Positions 8,615-17,824 of a DNA stretch of 64,000 bases are shown in pieces. The first letter of the stretch is position 1; every line of letters starts with the position of its first letter. Under the pieces are notes generated by a model. It was not told the origin of the DNA, did not search any database, and saw only the letters and a list, made by a program, of their open reading frames with translations. The stretch is from Bacterioplanoides sp. SCSIO 12839 (GTDB lineage: Bacteria; Pseudomonadota; Gammaproteobacteria; Pseudomonadales; Oceanobacteraceae): the NCBI RefSeq assembly GCF_024397975.1, contig NZ_CP073745.1, positions 956,501-1,020,500 of the forward strand, written 5' to 3'. A program made the translations under genes and the position numbers.

Positions 8615-8757
8615 ACTCTTTAGTGTTGGACTTAATTGTCTAGTCGGGTGTTTAGCCAGACTCTAACTTATTGAACGGCTTTATGGTTGCGAGATATCTC
8701 AACCTAAACTCGTTCCTCGTTTAGGTTTCGATATCTCGCGACCTTCTAGTAAAGAGT
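8615..8757 (+). ncRNA. Retron msr-msd non-coding RNA
   Basis: The RNA is bounded by complementary a1 (ACTCTTTA, 8615-8622) and a2 (TAAAGAGT, 8750-8757). The G directly after a1 (8623), in the context TTTAG, is the likely 2'-5' branching guanosine by analogy with Ec86. The msr part contains a stem AGTCGG/CC-A-GACT (8642-8662) whose loop holds UUU, a feature recognised by retron RTs. The msd part is a long hairpin with arms at 8685-8709 and 8719-8743 (25 nt each, three non-Watson-Crick positions, one of them G-U) and a 9-nt loop. The RT gene follows 52 bp downstream. The exact RNA and DNA ends need experiment. Confidence 0.85.
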
Positions 8758-8795
8758 CGGCTTAGGGGAGTGATCCCCTAGGCCGTTTTATTTTC
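8758..8795 (+). terminator. Terminator-like hairpin between retron ncRNA and RT gene
   Basis: CGGCTTAGGGG (8758-8768) pairs with CCCCTAGGCCG (8775-8785) over 11 bp with one G-T pair and a 6-nt loop, followed by TTTTATTTT. It abuts a2 directly. It looks like a strong intrinsic terminator placed before the RT start, so it may release the ncRNA and limit read-through into the protein genes. Confidence 0.75.
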
Positions 8796-8809
8796 TATTG
8801 GACGTTGAT

Positions 8810-9742
8810 ATGAGCTTAATAGCCAACATAGCTAGAGAGTCAAAAAAAACAGAAAAGGAAGTATTATCTTTCCTAAGAAATGCTCCAAATAAATACAAAG
8901 TTTATAAAATACCGAAGAGAACCTCTGGATTTCGAATTATTGCGCAACCTGTTGCAGAATTGAAAGAGTATCAGAGAATCTTCGTCGGTCTCGATAAATT
9001 CCCCGTCCATTCTGCTGCTATGGCATATAGAAAAGGAATAAGCATCAAAGATAACGCTTATCATCATAGAAATGGCAGGTATTTGTTAAAGATGGACTTG
9101 GAGAATTTCTTCAATTCAATATCAAATTCTCTATTCTGGAAAGTTTGTAAAGACAATGGCCTTGCTTTTGATGAGTTTGATCGCTTTACAATGGAAAAGC
9201 TTCTTTTTTGGAATCAGAGGAAAACTAATAGGCGTGGTTTGATCCTTAGTGTTGGTGCACCTAGTTCTCCTTATCTTTCGAATTTTATAATGTATCTCTT
9301 TGATAGTGAGATCGCGAAATACTGTGAAGATAATGGAATTATTTATAGTAGATATGCCGATGATTTAACGTTTTCAACAGAAAGTAAAGGCATATTGTTT
9401 CAAGTTCCTCGTATTGTTGAATCTGTATTAAAACGAGTTTTTGGTAGAAATATTATCGTAAACTCTGGAAAAACTGTATTTTCATCTAAAGCACATAATA
9501 GGCATGTGACTGGCATAACTATTACTAATGAAGGGAAGCTATCTCTTGGTCGGGATCGAAAAAGATATATCAAACATCTAGTCTTTAAATTTATTTCGGG
9601 AAATGCTGCTGATGATGAAGTTACTTACCTTCAGGGGATACTGTCGTTCTCAAAGTATGTTGAACCAAACTTTGTAAAGTCTCTGGGTGAAAAATACTCC
9701 GTTGATGTCATTGATAAAATAATGGAAATAAAAAATGGCTAG
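8810..9742 (+). CDS. Retron reverse transcriptase
   Basis: A 310-residue RT that would copy the msd part of the upstream ncRNA into branched msDNA. Diagnostic motifs, numbered from the ATG at 8810, are: retron-type NAYHH at residues 82-86, the catalytic YADD box at 182-185, and the VTG triplet (RHVTGITI) at 233-235, which contacts the msr RNA. LSVGAPSSPYLSN is RT motif 4. Length is normal for retron RTs, with no fused effector. The ATG is chosen over a TTG 12 bases upstream. Codons are AT-rich compared with the flanking trp and gcv genes, indicating horizontal acquisition. The last 8 bases overlap the ATPase start. Confidence 0.95.
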   Translation: MSLIANIARESKKTEKEVLSFLRNAPNKYKVYKIPKRTSGFRIIAQPVAELKEYQRIFVGLDKFPVHSAAMAYRKGISIKDNAYHHRNGRYLLKMDLENFFNSISNSLFWKVCKDNGLAFDEFDRFTMEKLLFWNQRKTNRRGLILSVGAPSSPYLSNFIMYLFDSEIAKYCEDNGIIYSRYADDLTFSTESKGILFQVPRIVESVLKRVFGRNIIVNSGKTVFSSKAHNRHVTGITITNEGKLSLGRDRKRYIKHLVFKFISGNAADDEVTYLQGILSFSKYVEPNFVKSLGEKYSVDVIDKIMEIKNG

Positions 9743-11327
9743 AAAGGATAGGGTAAAATTCCAATTGGTTAAAAAAGCCAATAAAGGAAACCTCCAATCG
9801 ATATATCAGTTATATAAGCACTGTATTAATCCTAAGAATGAAGATGATCCGGATACTATACGTAAATGTATTAGTGATATGGATAAGATAGTTCGAAGTA
9901 ATTCTTGTCTTTTAGGAAGTGCCGATTTTAAGGATTTTAGGAAGCTAAGAGAGTTTTCTATATCTTTTGAGAGCGATATTACTGTCATTGTTGGTGATAA
10001 TGGTTGTGGTAAAACAGCCATTTTAGATGGAGTTGTTAGATCTCTCTCCTGGTTGGTTAACAATATCGAGCGAGAGAAAGTTAATGGAAAGACCATTTTA
10101 GATAGTGATATTAATGTTCATTGTGATGATTTTTCGGAAATCAGGGCTAAGCTAATTTTGGACAGGAATAGCATATTTAATGTCTCTGTGGCGAAGCCAG
10201 TCGAAGGTTTACCTGCTAAAAAAGATGGGAATTATGTTGAGGTAAAAGACCTAGGGTCTGTGTATAGGTTAATTAATGGTCTTGAACAATTAGACCTTCC
10301 TGTGTTTGCAAATTACAACGTAACTAGGAGTTCAACAAAGTTATCAGCCCACAATTTTGAAACCTTTCATTCAGATATTCGAAGTAATCGGTTTGAAGCT
10401 TATCAAGGCTTCGGTAATGAGCAGGATATATCTACTGAATTTGCTCAAAAGTACATAATGCTTCACAACTTGAGTTCAAACTCTGAAACTTCCAAGCTTC
10501 AAGAAGAGATTGAAAATCTAAAATCTTTGATTGCGGATATGTATGATGGAGAGGAAGTCGATCCAGAAGACAGATTAGTAAAACGACTTGAGTTAAAGAA
10601 AGAAGAACTCTCTAGCTTATACGAAAAATCTTTTTCGAAGGAGTACTCTCGTAATCTGGAGCTTGTGAATGATGCGATTGAGAAGGTTGTACCAAGTATA
10701 AAATCACTGCGTATTGATCGAAGTTCTGGTTTTCTCAGGCTAATTGTTGATAGCTTTGGAGTTGCGGTCAATGTGACACAGATATCGAAAGGCCAACAAG
10801 TTATGCTGGCTTTGGTGGGGGATTTAGCTTTGAAGATGATCGGACTTAATCCTCATATGGAAAACCCCCTGAGTGCATCAGGTATCGTATTTATTGATGA
10901 AATTGACCTACACCTCCATCCATCTTGGCAACAATCAGTATTACTAAACCTTCAAGACGTTTTTGAAAACTTACAATTTATAGTTACCACTCATAGTCCT
11001 CAAGTTCTGTCTACTGTAGAGGCGAGGTGCATCCGCCAAGTTATAGATGATGGAACTGGTGCGCTAGTTGCTAAAACCCCTGACTTCCAAACTAAGGGCG
11101 TCACAAGTTCAGATATTCTGGCAGAGATTATGGGGACTGTTTCAATTCCGGAAAATGTAGAAGAAGCTCAATGGGTAGAATCTTTCTATGGATACCTAAG
11201 GAGCAATGACATCGAGCGTTATTCGTCAATGCTTTTGAAGATTAAAGAGCATTTTGGAGAAGATCATCCTATTGTAGAGGAATGTGAAAGTAATATTCGA
11301 ATTTCCCAAATGCGTTTAGAGGATTAA
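9735..11327 (+). CDS. Retron-associated PtuA-like AAA/ABC ATPase
   Basis: A 530-residue ATPase of the Septu PtuA/OLD-like group. The N-terminal about 45 residues (KKANKGNLQSIYQLYKHC) resemble the short helical repeat seen on retron-linked PtuA. Walker A is GDNGCGKT at 87-94. A coiled-coil insertion spans about residues 250-305. A signature-like SKGQQVMLALVGDLALKM precedes Walker B at about 383-391 (GIVFIDEID), followed by HLHPSWQ and the switch TTHS at 418-421. All ATP-handling motifs are intact. Translation is coupled to the RT by an 8-bp ATGGCTAG overlap. In Ec78-type retrons this ATPase with the HNH partner forms the toxic effector held inactive by msDNA. Confidence 0.92.
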   Translation: MARKDRVKFQLVKKANKGNLQSIYQLYKHCINPKNEDDPDTIRKCISDMDKIVRSNSCLLGSADFKDFRKLREFSISFESDITVIVGDNGCGKTAILDGVVRSLSWLVNNIEREKVNGKTILDSDINVHCDDFSEIRAKLILDRNSIFNVSVAKPVEGLPAKKDGNYVEVKDLGSVYRLINGLEQLDLPVFANYNVTRSSTKLSAHNFETFHSDIRSNRFEAYQGFGNEQDISTEFAQKYIMLHNLSSNSETSKLQEEIENLKSLIADMYDGEEVDPEDRLVKRLELKKEELSSLYEKSFSKEYSRNLELVNDAIEKVVPSIKSLRIDRSSGFLRLIVDSFGVAVNVTQISKGQQVMLALVGDLALKMIGLNPHMENPLSASGIVFIDEIDLHLHPSWQQSVLLNLQDVFENLQFIVTTHSPQVLSTVEARCIRQVIDDGTGALVAKTPDFQTKGVTSSDILAEIMGTVSIPENVEEAQWVESFYGYLRSNDIERYSSMLLKIKEHFGEDHPIVEECESNIRISQMRLED

Positions 11328-11352
11328 AAGATTATACAAGGATGGTTGTACT

Positions 11353-12012
11353 TTGAAAAAGTTAAGTAGATCTGGAAGACCTGATGTATTAGGGCGATTT
11401 AGCTACCGAATTCATACATGGGATAAGGACGTAACCAAGGCCCATAAAAAAAAGATCTGGGAAAAAATTGATCTCATGCAATTCGGTACATGCTGTTACT
11501 GTGAATCAAAGGCAGTGCGAGGTAATGGGCATATTGAACACTTTTTCCACAAGGGAGAAAAAAATGGTATTGCTCATTACAAGTATATGACCTTTGATTG
11601 GACTAATTTATTTGGATGTTGCGGACTTACAAACGCTCCACATTGCGGTCACTATAAAGACAGAGAAGGTGAGAGTGGCCCTGGGGATTATGATCCTAAC
11701 GATCTAATCAAGCCAGATACAGAAGACCCTTTGAAATACCTTCAATTTGATAAATCTGGTGCCGTAAATAAAAGAGAAGGCTTGTGCGCTGGAGATGCGA
11801 AGAAGGCTGATGAAACGATCCGAGTGTTGAATTTAAATTGTGGCACTTTGAAGCAAGCTCGTAGAAAAAAAATAGCAATTTATTCTAAAGAGTTAGAAGT
11901 AATACTTCAGTTATCTGATGAAAGTTTGCGAAACATTAAGCGACAACAATTGAAACAGTCTATCTTTGGTAAAGAATTTCAAGCGTCTATTATTGACGCT
12001 AATATGATTTAA
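11353..12012 (+). CDS. Retron-associated PtuB-like HNH nuclease
   Basis: A 219-residue HNH endonuclease. A zinc-binding CCYCE (residues 47-51) precedes the core GHIEHF (59-64), DWTNLFGCC near 87-95 and a second cysteine/histidine cluster, CGHYKDRE. This is the PtuB/HNH arrangement paired with PtuA in Septu and type I-A retrons. The start is a TTG at 11353, ten bases after an AAGGA site; the upstream ATG at 11342 is closed by a stop. It lies 25 bp after the ATPase gene and ends the operon. It is expected to be the nuclease effector; its target (DNA or tRNA) is not visible from sequence. Confidence 0.9.
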   Translation: MKKLSRSGRPDVLGRFSYRIHTWDKDVTKAHKKKIWEKIDLMQFGTCCYCESKAVRGNGHIEHFFHKGEKNGIAHYKYMTFDWTNLFGCCGLTNAPHCGHYKDREGESGPGDYDPNDLIKPDTEDPLKYLQFDKSGAVNKREGLCAGDAKKADETIRVLNLNCGTLKQARRKKIAIYSKELEVILQLSDESLRNIKRQQLKQSIFGKEFQASIIDANMI

Positions 12013-12018
12013 AATAAA

Positions 12019-12050
12019 CCCCGCTAACTTCTCAGCTAGCGGAGTTTTTT
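12019..12050 (+). terminator. Terminator of the retron operon
   Basis: CCGCTA (12021-12026) pairs with TAGCGG (12037-12042), with further partial pairing inside, followed by a T-run to 12050. It ends the retron transcript opposite the convergent gcvP gene. Confidence 0.8.
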
Positions 12051-12080
12051 AATGTCTTCCGTTTTTAAGAAGAACGAGGA

Positions 12081-14993
12081 TCAGTCCTCGTAATTCTCAA
12101 TCGCCGGACAAGAACAAATCAGGTTACGGTCACCGTACACATCATCAATACGGCCAACGCTTGGCCAGAATTTATGTGCGCCCAGGTCTTTAACCGGATA
12201 AGCTGCCAGTTCACGGGAGTAAGGACGTTCCCAATCACCGGTAACCACTTCAGCCGTGTGAGGTGCGTTTTTCAGCGGGTTGTTTTCCGCGTCTAACTCA
12301 CCACGTACAACCGCATCAATCTCGCCTTTAATCGCAATCATAGCGTCGGCGAAACGATCAATCTCAGCCTGAGACTCAGACTCGGTCGGCTCAATCATAA
12401 AGGTACCCGCAACCGGGAACGACATGGTTGGAGCGTGGAAGCCATAGTCCATCAGACGCTTAGCGATATCCACTTCGGTGATACCGGTTTCGGCTTTGAT
12501 CGGACGCAGGTCAACAATACATTCGTGTGCCACGCGGCCGTTCTGACCAGAGTACAGAATCGGGTAGTGCGTGCTCAGACGCTTGGCCAGGTAGTTGGCT
12601 TTCAGCAGTGCGGTTTGAGTCGCTTTACGCAGGCCGTTGCCGCCCATCAGGGTAATGTACATCCAGCTGATGTTGAGGATCGAAGAAGAACCGTAAGGCG
12701 CTGCGGATACCGCACCGTTACCTTTGGATTCGTTATCGATCGGACGTACCGCGTGGTTCGCCACAAAAGGTGCCAGGTGTGCTGCCACACCAATCGGACC
12801 CATACCCGGGCCACCACCACCGTGTGGGATCGCGAAGGTTTTGTGCAGGTTCATGTGGGTTACGTCAGCACCGATATGACCCGGTGAGGTGATGCCTACC
12901 TGAGCGTTCAGGTTAGCGCCATCCATGTATACCTGGCCGCCGTGCTCATGAATCAGGTCGCAGATTTCACGGACGCCTTCTTCATAAATACCGTGGGTCG
13001 ATGGGTAGGTCAGCATTAAGCAAGACAGTTGATCGCCCAGCTCTTCCGCTTTGGCTTTCAGGTCGGCGAAATCAACGTTGCCGTCTTCATCACAGTCGGT
13101 CACAACCACACGCATAGAGGCCATTTGCGCTGATGCCGGGTTAGTGCCGTGGGCAGAGCGAGGAATCAGGCACACGTTACGGTGGCCTTCGCCACGGCTC
13201 TCGTGGTATTTCTTAATCGCTAACAGACCCGCGTATTCACCCTGTGCACCGGAGTTCGGCTGCATACAAATAGCCGGTAAGCCAGTCGCTTGTTTCAGGT
13301 AGTCGTCCAGCTCAGCAATCATCTGCTCGTAGCCTTCAGTCTGAGACTGAGGCGCGAACGGGTGGATATTGCCGAATTCAGGCCAGGTGACCGGAATCAT
13401 TTCGGTGGTGGCGTTCAGCTTCATGGTACAAGAACCCAGCGTGATCATGCTGTGGTTCATTGCCAGGTCTTTTGACTCCAGACGCTTCATGTAACGCAGC
13501 ATCTCATGTTCAGTGTGATGGCTGTTGAAGGTCGGGTGAGTCAGGAATTCAGTATTACGGGTAACGTTTGCTGCGATGCTGGTGCTGCCGTTGGCGACGA
13601 TGTCAGCGTCCAGTGCGTAAACGTCCAGGCCGTGGCCTTCGCCAATGATTACGTCGAACAGTTCAGCAACGTCTTCGGCAGAAGTCTTCTCACTCAGGGT
13701 CACACCCAGAGTGTTAGCGTCGATACGCAGGTTCAGTTCAGCGGATTCAGCACGTGCCAGAACCGCATCACGGTCAGCCACTTTCACGGTTAAGGTGTCG
13801 AACCACTGGTTGTTGGTAATCTCGATACCTTTGCTTTGCAAGCCTTTCGCTAGAATATCGGTCAGGCGGTGGATGCGACCAGCGATGGTTTGCAGACCTT
13901 TAGGACCGTGGTAAACCGCGTAGAACGCAGACAGGTTTGCCAGCAGCACCTGAGCAGTACAGATGTTGGAATTGGCTTTCTCACGACGGATATGCTGTTC
14001 ACGGGTTTGCAGCGCCATACGCAGCGCAGGTTTGCCCTGAGCGTCGATCGAAACACCGATAATACGGCCAGGAATCGAACGCTTGAAGCTGTCTTTAGTG
14101 GCGAAGAACGCAGCGTGCGGGCCACCAAAGCCCATTGGTACACCGAAGTGCTGGGCGTTACCCAGTACGATGTCGGCGCCCATTTCGCCTGGTGCTTTCA
14201 GCATGATCAACGCCATCAGGTCGGAAGCAACCGCTGCCATGGCGTTCTTTTCGTGCAGAGCCGCAATCACATCAGTCAGATCGATCACTTCACCGTCTAC
14301 GCCCGGGTACTGGAGCAGCGCACCGAATACATCGGCGTTGGCTGCTTCAGCCGCAGGACCTACCTGTACGTCCCAACCGAATGCTTCGGCACGGGTTTTC
14401 ACCACGTCGATGGTTTGTGGCAGGCAGTTTTCATCCAGGTAGAAGGTGTTGGATTTGTTCTTACGTACGGATCGTTTGATCATTGCCATGGCTTCCGCCG
14501 CGGCAGTACCTTCGTCCAGCAGGGAGGCGTTAGCCAGTTCCATACCGGTGAAGTCGATTACCATTTGCTGGAAGTTCAGCAGAGATTCCAGACGACCCTG
14601 TGCGATTTCCGGCTGGTAAGGCGTGTACGCCGTGTACCAACCCGGGTTTTCCATCACGTTACGCAGGATCACCGGTGGAATAATGGTGTCGTGGTAACCC
14701 ATGCCGATGTAGCTTTTAAAGACCTTGTTTTTTGCAGCCAGAGACTTGAGGTAGTTCAGGGCTTCAAACTCGGTGCGGCTGTCAGCGATATCCAGGAATG
14801 GCTCCTGAAGAATATCAGCCGGTACAATTTCTGCGGTCAGTGCGTCCAGAGAGTCAGCACCAATGCTTTGCAGCATGGCGTTTTCTTCGCTGTGATCAAT
14901 GCCAGCGCCGTCGGAACCAATATGGCGGCCAACAAAGTTGTCGCGTTGTTCCAAGTCTTTCAAGGTGTGAGTGTTTAAAGACAATGTGGTCAT
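12081..14993 (-). CDS. gcvP: Glycine dehydrogenase (decarboxylating), P protein
   Basis: A 970-residue PLP enzyme that decarboxylates glycine and passes the aminomethyl group to the lipoyl arm of GcvH. It is the single-chain form with both halves fused, at the usual length (about 950-970). The cofactor lysine is Lys718 in [18 protein letters not shown]. The N-terminal FVGRHIGSD segment and the central [13 protein letters not shown] motif are family markers. It is the last gene of gcvT-gcvH-gcvP, with a terminator-like hairpin separating it from gcvH. Confidence 0.98.
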   Translation of the reverse strand: MTTLSLNTHTLKDLEQRDNFVGRHIGSDGAGIDHSEENAMLQSIGADSLDALTAEIVPADILQEPFLDIADSRTEFEALNYLKSLAAKNKVFKSYIGMGYHDTIIPPVILRNVMENPGWYTAYTPYQPEIAQGRLESLLNFQQMVIDFTGMELANASLLDEGTAAAEAMAMIKRSVRKNKSNTFYLDENCLPQTIDVVKTRAEAFGWDVQVGPAAEAANADVFGALLQYPGVDGEVIDLTDVIAALHEKNAMAAVASDLMALIMLKAPGEMGADIVLGNAQHFGVPMGFGGPHAAFFATKDSFKRSIPGRIIGVSIDAQGKPALRMALQTREQHIRREKANSNICTAQVLLANLSAFYAVYHGPKGLQTIAGRIHRLTDILAKGLQSKGIEITNNQWFDTLTVKVADRDAVLARAESAELNLRIDANTLGVTLSEKTSAEDVAELFDVIIGEGHGLDVYALDADIVANGSTSIAANVTRNTEFLTHPTFNSHHTEHEMLRYMKRLESKDLAMNHSMITLGSCTMKLNATTEMIPVTWPEFGNIHPFAPQSQTEGYEQMIAELDDYLKQATGLPAICMQPNSGAQGEYAGLLAIKKYHESRGEGHRNVCLIPRSAHGTNPASAQMASMRVVVTDCDEDGNVDFADLKAKAEELGDQLSCLMLTYPSTHGIYEEGVREICDLIHEHGGQVYMDGANLNAQVGITSPGHIGADVTHMNLHKTFAIPHGGGGPGMGPIGVAAHLAPFVANHAVRPIDNESKGNGAVSAAPYGSSSILNISWMYITLMGGNGLRKATQTALLKANYLAKRLSTHYPILYSGQNGRVAHECIVDLRPIKAETGITEVDIAKRLMDYGFHAPTMSFPVAGTFMIEPTESESQAEIDRFADAMIAIKGEIDAVVRGELDAENNPLKNAPHTAEVVTGDWERPYSRELAAYPVKDLGAHKFWPSVGRIDDVYGDRNLICSCPAIENYED

Positions 14994-15019
14994 GGGATGT
15001 CTCGTACGTCTTTATGTCA

Positions 15020-15063
15020 GAAAAGAAAAAGCCCCGGTTGTGCAGAAGCAAGGCCGAGGCTTT
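15020..15063 (-). terminator. Terminator-like hairpin between gcvH and gcvP
   Basis: Read on the minus strand, AAAGCCTCGG (15063-15054) pairs with CCGGGGCTTT (15037-15028), one pair being G-T, followed by TTCTTTT. It lies downstream of gcvH and upstream of gcvP in the same direction and could lower gcvP transcription relative to gcvTH. Confidence 0.65.
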
Positions 15064-15095
15064 TGATATTTACGGAAACTCAGATACCTAAGGTA

Positions 15096-15479
15096 TTAGT
15101 TGCACTCAGCTTCGTATTGATCAGCAGTCAGCAGGCCGTCGTAATCGCCTTCGTTCGCTGGCTTGATCTTGAAGAACCAGGCTTCGCCGTATGGGTCTTC
15201 GTTTACTTTTTCCGGAGCGTCTACCAGGTCTTCGTTGATCGCTACGATTTCACCAGAGATGGGTGCGTAGATGTCGGAAGCGGCTTTTACAGACTCAACA
15301 ACTGCGATGTCATCGTCAGCGGCAACTTCGGTGCCCACTTCTGGCAGCTCAACGAATACTACGTCGCCCAGCTGTTCTTGTGCGAAGTCGGTAACACCAA
15401 CAGTGATGGTGCCGTCTTCTTCTTTACGCAGCCACTCGTGGGATGCAACGTATTTTAATTCTGTAGGGATATTGCTCAT
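15096..15479 (-). CDS. gcvH: Glycine cleavage system H protein
   Basis: A 127-residue lipoyl carrier protein. The lysine that receives lipoate is in [20 protein letters not shown]. The fold starts at [46 protein letters not shown], typical of GcvH. Length is standard. It shuttles the aminomethyl group from GcvP to GcvT. A good GGAGAAA site precedes the start on the minus strand. Confidence 0.98.
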   Translation of the reverse strand: MSNIPTELKYVASHEWLRKEEDGTITVGVTDFAQEQLGDVVFVELPEVGTEVAADDDIAVVESVKAASDIYAPISGEIVAINEDLVDAPEKVNEDPYGEAWFFKIKPANEGDYDGLLTADQYEAECN

Positions 15480-15583
15480 CAGTTTTCTCCGTACGGTCTG
15501 ACGCTTTTTAAGTTCGTATTAAGTTGGTGGATAAAGACGCGGCAGAAAATAATCTGACGCGTCGTTATCGGAATTCTTTGGGC

Positions 15584-16681
15584 TTACTCAAAAACCTTCT
15601 TACCGTTACGTACAAACGGCAGTTTCACAACGCGGGCAGGAATCAACTTGCCACGCATTTCAATTTCACAGCTATCGCCGGTACCTTTAGGTACACGCGC
15701 CATTGCAATCGAGTGCTGCAGGCTAGGGGAGAAGGTACCTGAGGTCACTTCACCTTCACCGATGCCATCGACAACCACTTTCTGGTGAGAGCGCATCACA
15801 CCACGGGTCTCCAGCACCAGACCAACCAACTTTGGAATATCGCCTTTGGCTTTCTCTTCTTCCAATGCTTTACGGCCAATAAAGTCACGCTCGGCTGGTT
15901 CCCAGGCGATGGTCCAACCCATGCCTGCTTGTAATGGGCTGATGGTTTCGTCCATATCGTTGCCGTACAGGTTCATACCGGCTTCTAAACGCAGCGTATC
16001 GCGCGCGCCCAGGCCAGCAGGCTGAACACCGGCATCGACCAGTGCTTGCCAGAAATCAGCGATTTCGGCTTCTGGCACCATAATTTCTAAGCCGTCTTCA
16101 CCGGTATAGCCGGTACGGGCAAAGAACCAGTCGCTCTGTGGCAGACCCTGGAAGATCTTAAGGCTACCAACCAGTTCAGCTGATTCCGGCTTAACTTGTT
16201 TCACTTTGGCAATGGCGTTTGGACCTTGCACCGCCACCATCGACAATTCCGGGCGCTCAGTTAAAGAGACTTCAAAGCCTTTGCTTTGTTTGTCCATCCA
16301 CTCCAGATCTTTTTCGCGCGTTGCACAATTCACAACCGTACGGTACCAGCCGTCCATGTTGTAGACGATCAGGTCGTCGATGACGCCGCCATCTTCGTTC
16401 AGCATGCCGGTGTATAACGCTTTGCCAGTGTCTTTTAACTTATCGACGTCGTTGGCCAGCAGTTTTTGCAGGAAGGCTTTGGCATCGCTGCCTTTTACAT
16501 CAACGATGGTCATGTGGGATACATCAAACATACCCACATCTTCGCGTACGGCGTTATGTTCCTGAATCTGAGAGCCATAATGAATTGGCATATCCCAGCC
16601 ACCAAAATCAACGATCTTACCGTTGGCCTCAACGTGCTTGGCGTACAGAGCCGTTTGCTTTCCCGCCGCTTGATTACCCAT
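15584..16681 (-). CDS. gcvT: Aminomethyltransferase, T protein
   Basis: A 365-residue folate-dependent enzyme that releases ammonia and makes methylene-tetrahydrofolate. The N-terminal [34 protein letters not shown] segment is the GcvT signature. [11 protein letters not shown] and [18 protein letters not shown] follow, with the conserved [22 protein letters not shown] in the second domain. It is the first gene of the minus-strand gcv operon, so the operon promoter should lie in 16682-16996. Confidence 0.97.
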   Translation of the reverse strand: MGNQAAGKQTALYAKHVEANGKIVDFGGWDMPIHYGSQIQEHNAVREDVGMFDVSHMTIVDVKGSDAKAFLQKLLANDVDKLKDTGKALYTGMLNEDGGVIDDLIVYNMDGWYRTVVNCATREKDLEWMDKQSKGFEVSLTERPELSMVAVQGPNAIAKVKQVKPESAELVGSLKIFQGLPQSDWFFARTGYTGEDGLEIMVPEAEIADFWQALVDAGVQPAGLGARDTLRLEAGMNLYGNDMDETISPLQAGMGWTIAWEPAERDFIGRKALEEEKAKGDIPKLVGLVLETRGVMRSHQKVVVDGIGEGEVTSGTFSPSLQHSIAMARVPKGTGDSCEIEMRGKLIPARVVKLPFVRNGKKVFE

Positions 16682-16996
16682 AGAGTCCTGTCCTGCCTGT
16701 TCGTGTTTGTTTGCCCGGCGCTTGTTTTCACACGGTATGTGTACTCAGCGTTTGCTCAGTGAGTGATTGTCGGGCAACCATAAAAAAAGGTCGGGCAGTA
16801 TAGCGCTTAAGTCGAGCTTAATCATCCTTTTTGGTTACAAAGTTGCACCATGGTACACAAATTGGTTTGGTGGGCCTGAGGCCAGTGAATATCCGGGCTT
16901 TCAGTCCCGTTATTACATGCGAAGTTGTCTGGGTAGTTAAGTTTTGGGTGATTCGGTTGAGTTGCTCAGTACTGATCGGATGCCTGTGAATTCAGA
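16682..16996. other. Intergenic region upstream of gcvT, no gene seen
   Basis: These 315 bases lie between the gcvT start and the TetR gene stop, both on the minus strand. It should hold the gcvT promoter. The stretch just before gcvT (minus strand, 16682-16725) has CGCCGGGCAAAC and CAGGCAGGACAG, which recall parts of a glycine riboswitch, but the 5' GGAGAG helix is not found. No tRNA or reading frame of note is present. Confidence 0.5.
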
Positions 16997-17677
16997 TCAG
17001 CGAACAATGCCACGAATGCTGAGACGAACATGGCTGTTCAGTAAGGTGTCAAAGTCTGAAAAAGCGACCTGGCGATCGTAAAAGCCATCGATCGCGAGTG
17101 CAGCAAAACCATGAATGTTTGACCAGCAGGTGGTTGAGAGAATCTGCGGATCTTCATCGAGTAATTCTTGTTGTTGTATACCGGCTTCGACCAGTTGCTT
17201 CAAAATGCCAAAGGCTTTTTGCCCAGAGTCAATCAGGTCTGGGTATTCCGCCCGATTTTCGATGCTGGGGCCAAAAACCAGTTTGTAGCGCTCAGGGTTG
17301 TGAATGGCAAAGTTCAGATACGCTTTGCCAGCGGCTTCAATGTTTTTGGTTGCGGAGCAGCTCGGATCAATTAAAGCGCGGGTAGCTTGCGCCAATTCTT
17401 CAAAGGTTTGTTTAGCGATTTCAACCAACAGGTGGTTTTTGTCCTGAAAGTGGCGGTACGGAGCGGTTTGAGAAACCCCCACCTTGCGTGCCAGGCCTCG
17501 CAAACTCAGCTTTTCAACACCGGCTTCACGAATCAGCTCAACCGCGGCCTGCAGCAGTGCTGCCCGCAAATTACCGTGGTGGTAACTGCCCGGGCCTCTT
17601 TTCTCGCTGTTATGACTGTCGTTATTGAGGCCGCTGTCGGCGGTAGGTGTGGAAGGGGTGTTCATCAATGGGTCCAT
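16997..17677 (-). CDS. TetR-family transcriptional regulator
   Basis: A 226-residue repressor. A disordered N-terminal tail of about 30 residues leads to the TetR helix-turn-helix (GNLRAALLQAAVELIREAGVEKLSLRGLARKVGVSQTAPYRHFQDKNHLLVEIA). The C-terminal ligand domain contains the WSNIHGFAALAIDG element of the WHG-type TetR subfamily. It is divergent from an RND efflux adaptor gene, with 147 bp between the starts, so it most likely represses the pump and is induced by a substrate. The start could also be an ATG 12 bases further in. Confidence 0.9.
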   Translation of the reverse strand: MDPLMNTPSTPTADSGLNNDSHNSEKRGPGSYHHGNLRAALLQAAVELIREAGVEKLSLRGLARKVGVSQTAPYRHFQDKNHLLVEIAKQTFEELAQATRALIDPSCSATKNIEAAGKAYLNFAIHNPERYKLVFGPSIENRAEYPDLIDSGQKAFGILKQLVEAGIQQQELLDEDPQILSTTCWSNIHGFAALAIDGFYDRQVAFSDFDTLLNSHVRLSIRGIVR

Positions 17678-17739
17678 CTGAGTCTCTGCCTGTCATTCAA
17701 TCCAAGTATGGTGTTGCTGTCAATCGAGTTGTTGACGCT

Positions 17740-17779
17740 GTAAACATGGATGTCATAACATGTGTTCATCGTAAACATG
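17740..17779. promoter_or_regulatory. Candidate TetR operator: repeated GTAAACATG
   Basis: GTAAACATG occurs at 17740-17748 and again at 17771-17779, 31 bp apart (three helical turns), with an AACATGTGTT segment between them. The repeats lie in the divergent promoter region between the TetR gene and the efflux adaptor and are the most likely regulator sites. Confidence 0.45.
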
Positions 17780-17824
17780 CAATATATCGAGCCACATTAA
17801 TCGGCAATTTATAAGAGGCAATTT

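Noticed and set aside
8798-8809. TTG start for the retron RT at 8798
   Set aside because: It adds four residues, lies within the T-rich tail of the hairpin and has no ribosome site; the ATG at 8810 is preferred.
9735-12012. Stand-alone Septu (PtuAB) defence system
   Set aside because: The ATPase and HNH genes are translationally linked to a retron RT and follow a retron ncRNA, so they are better read as retron effectors.
13869-14978. Long open frame of 369 codons antisense to gcvP
   Set aside because: It lies wholly opposite a clear gcvP, has no family resemblance and arises from codon bias of the real gene.
16682-16725. Possible glycine riboswitch upstream of gcvT on the minus strand
   Set aside because: CGCCGGGCAAAC and CAGGCAGGACAG recall parts of the aptamer, but the 5' GGAGAG strand, the CCGAAGG core and a second aptamer are missing. 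A covariance-model search would decide.
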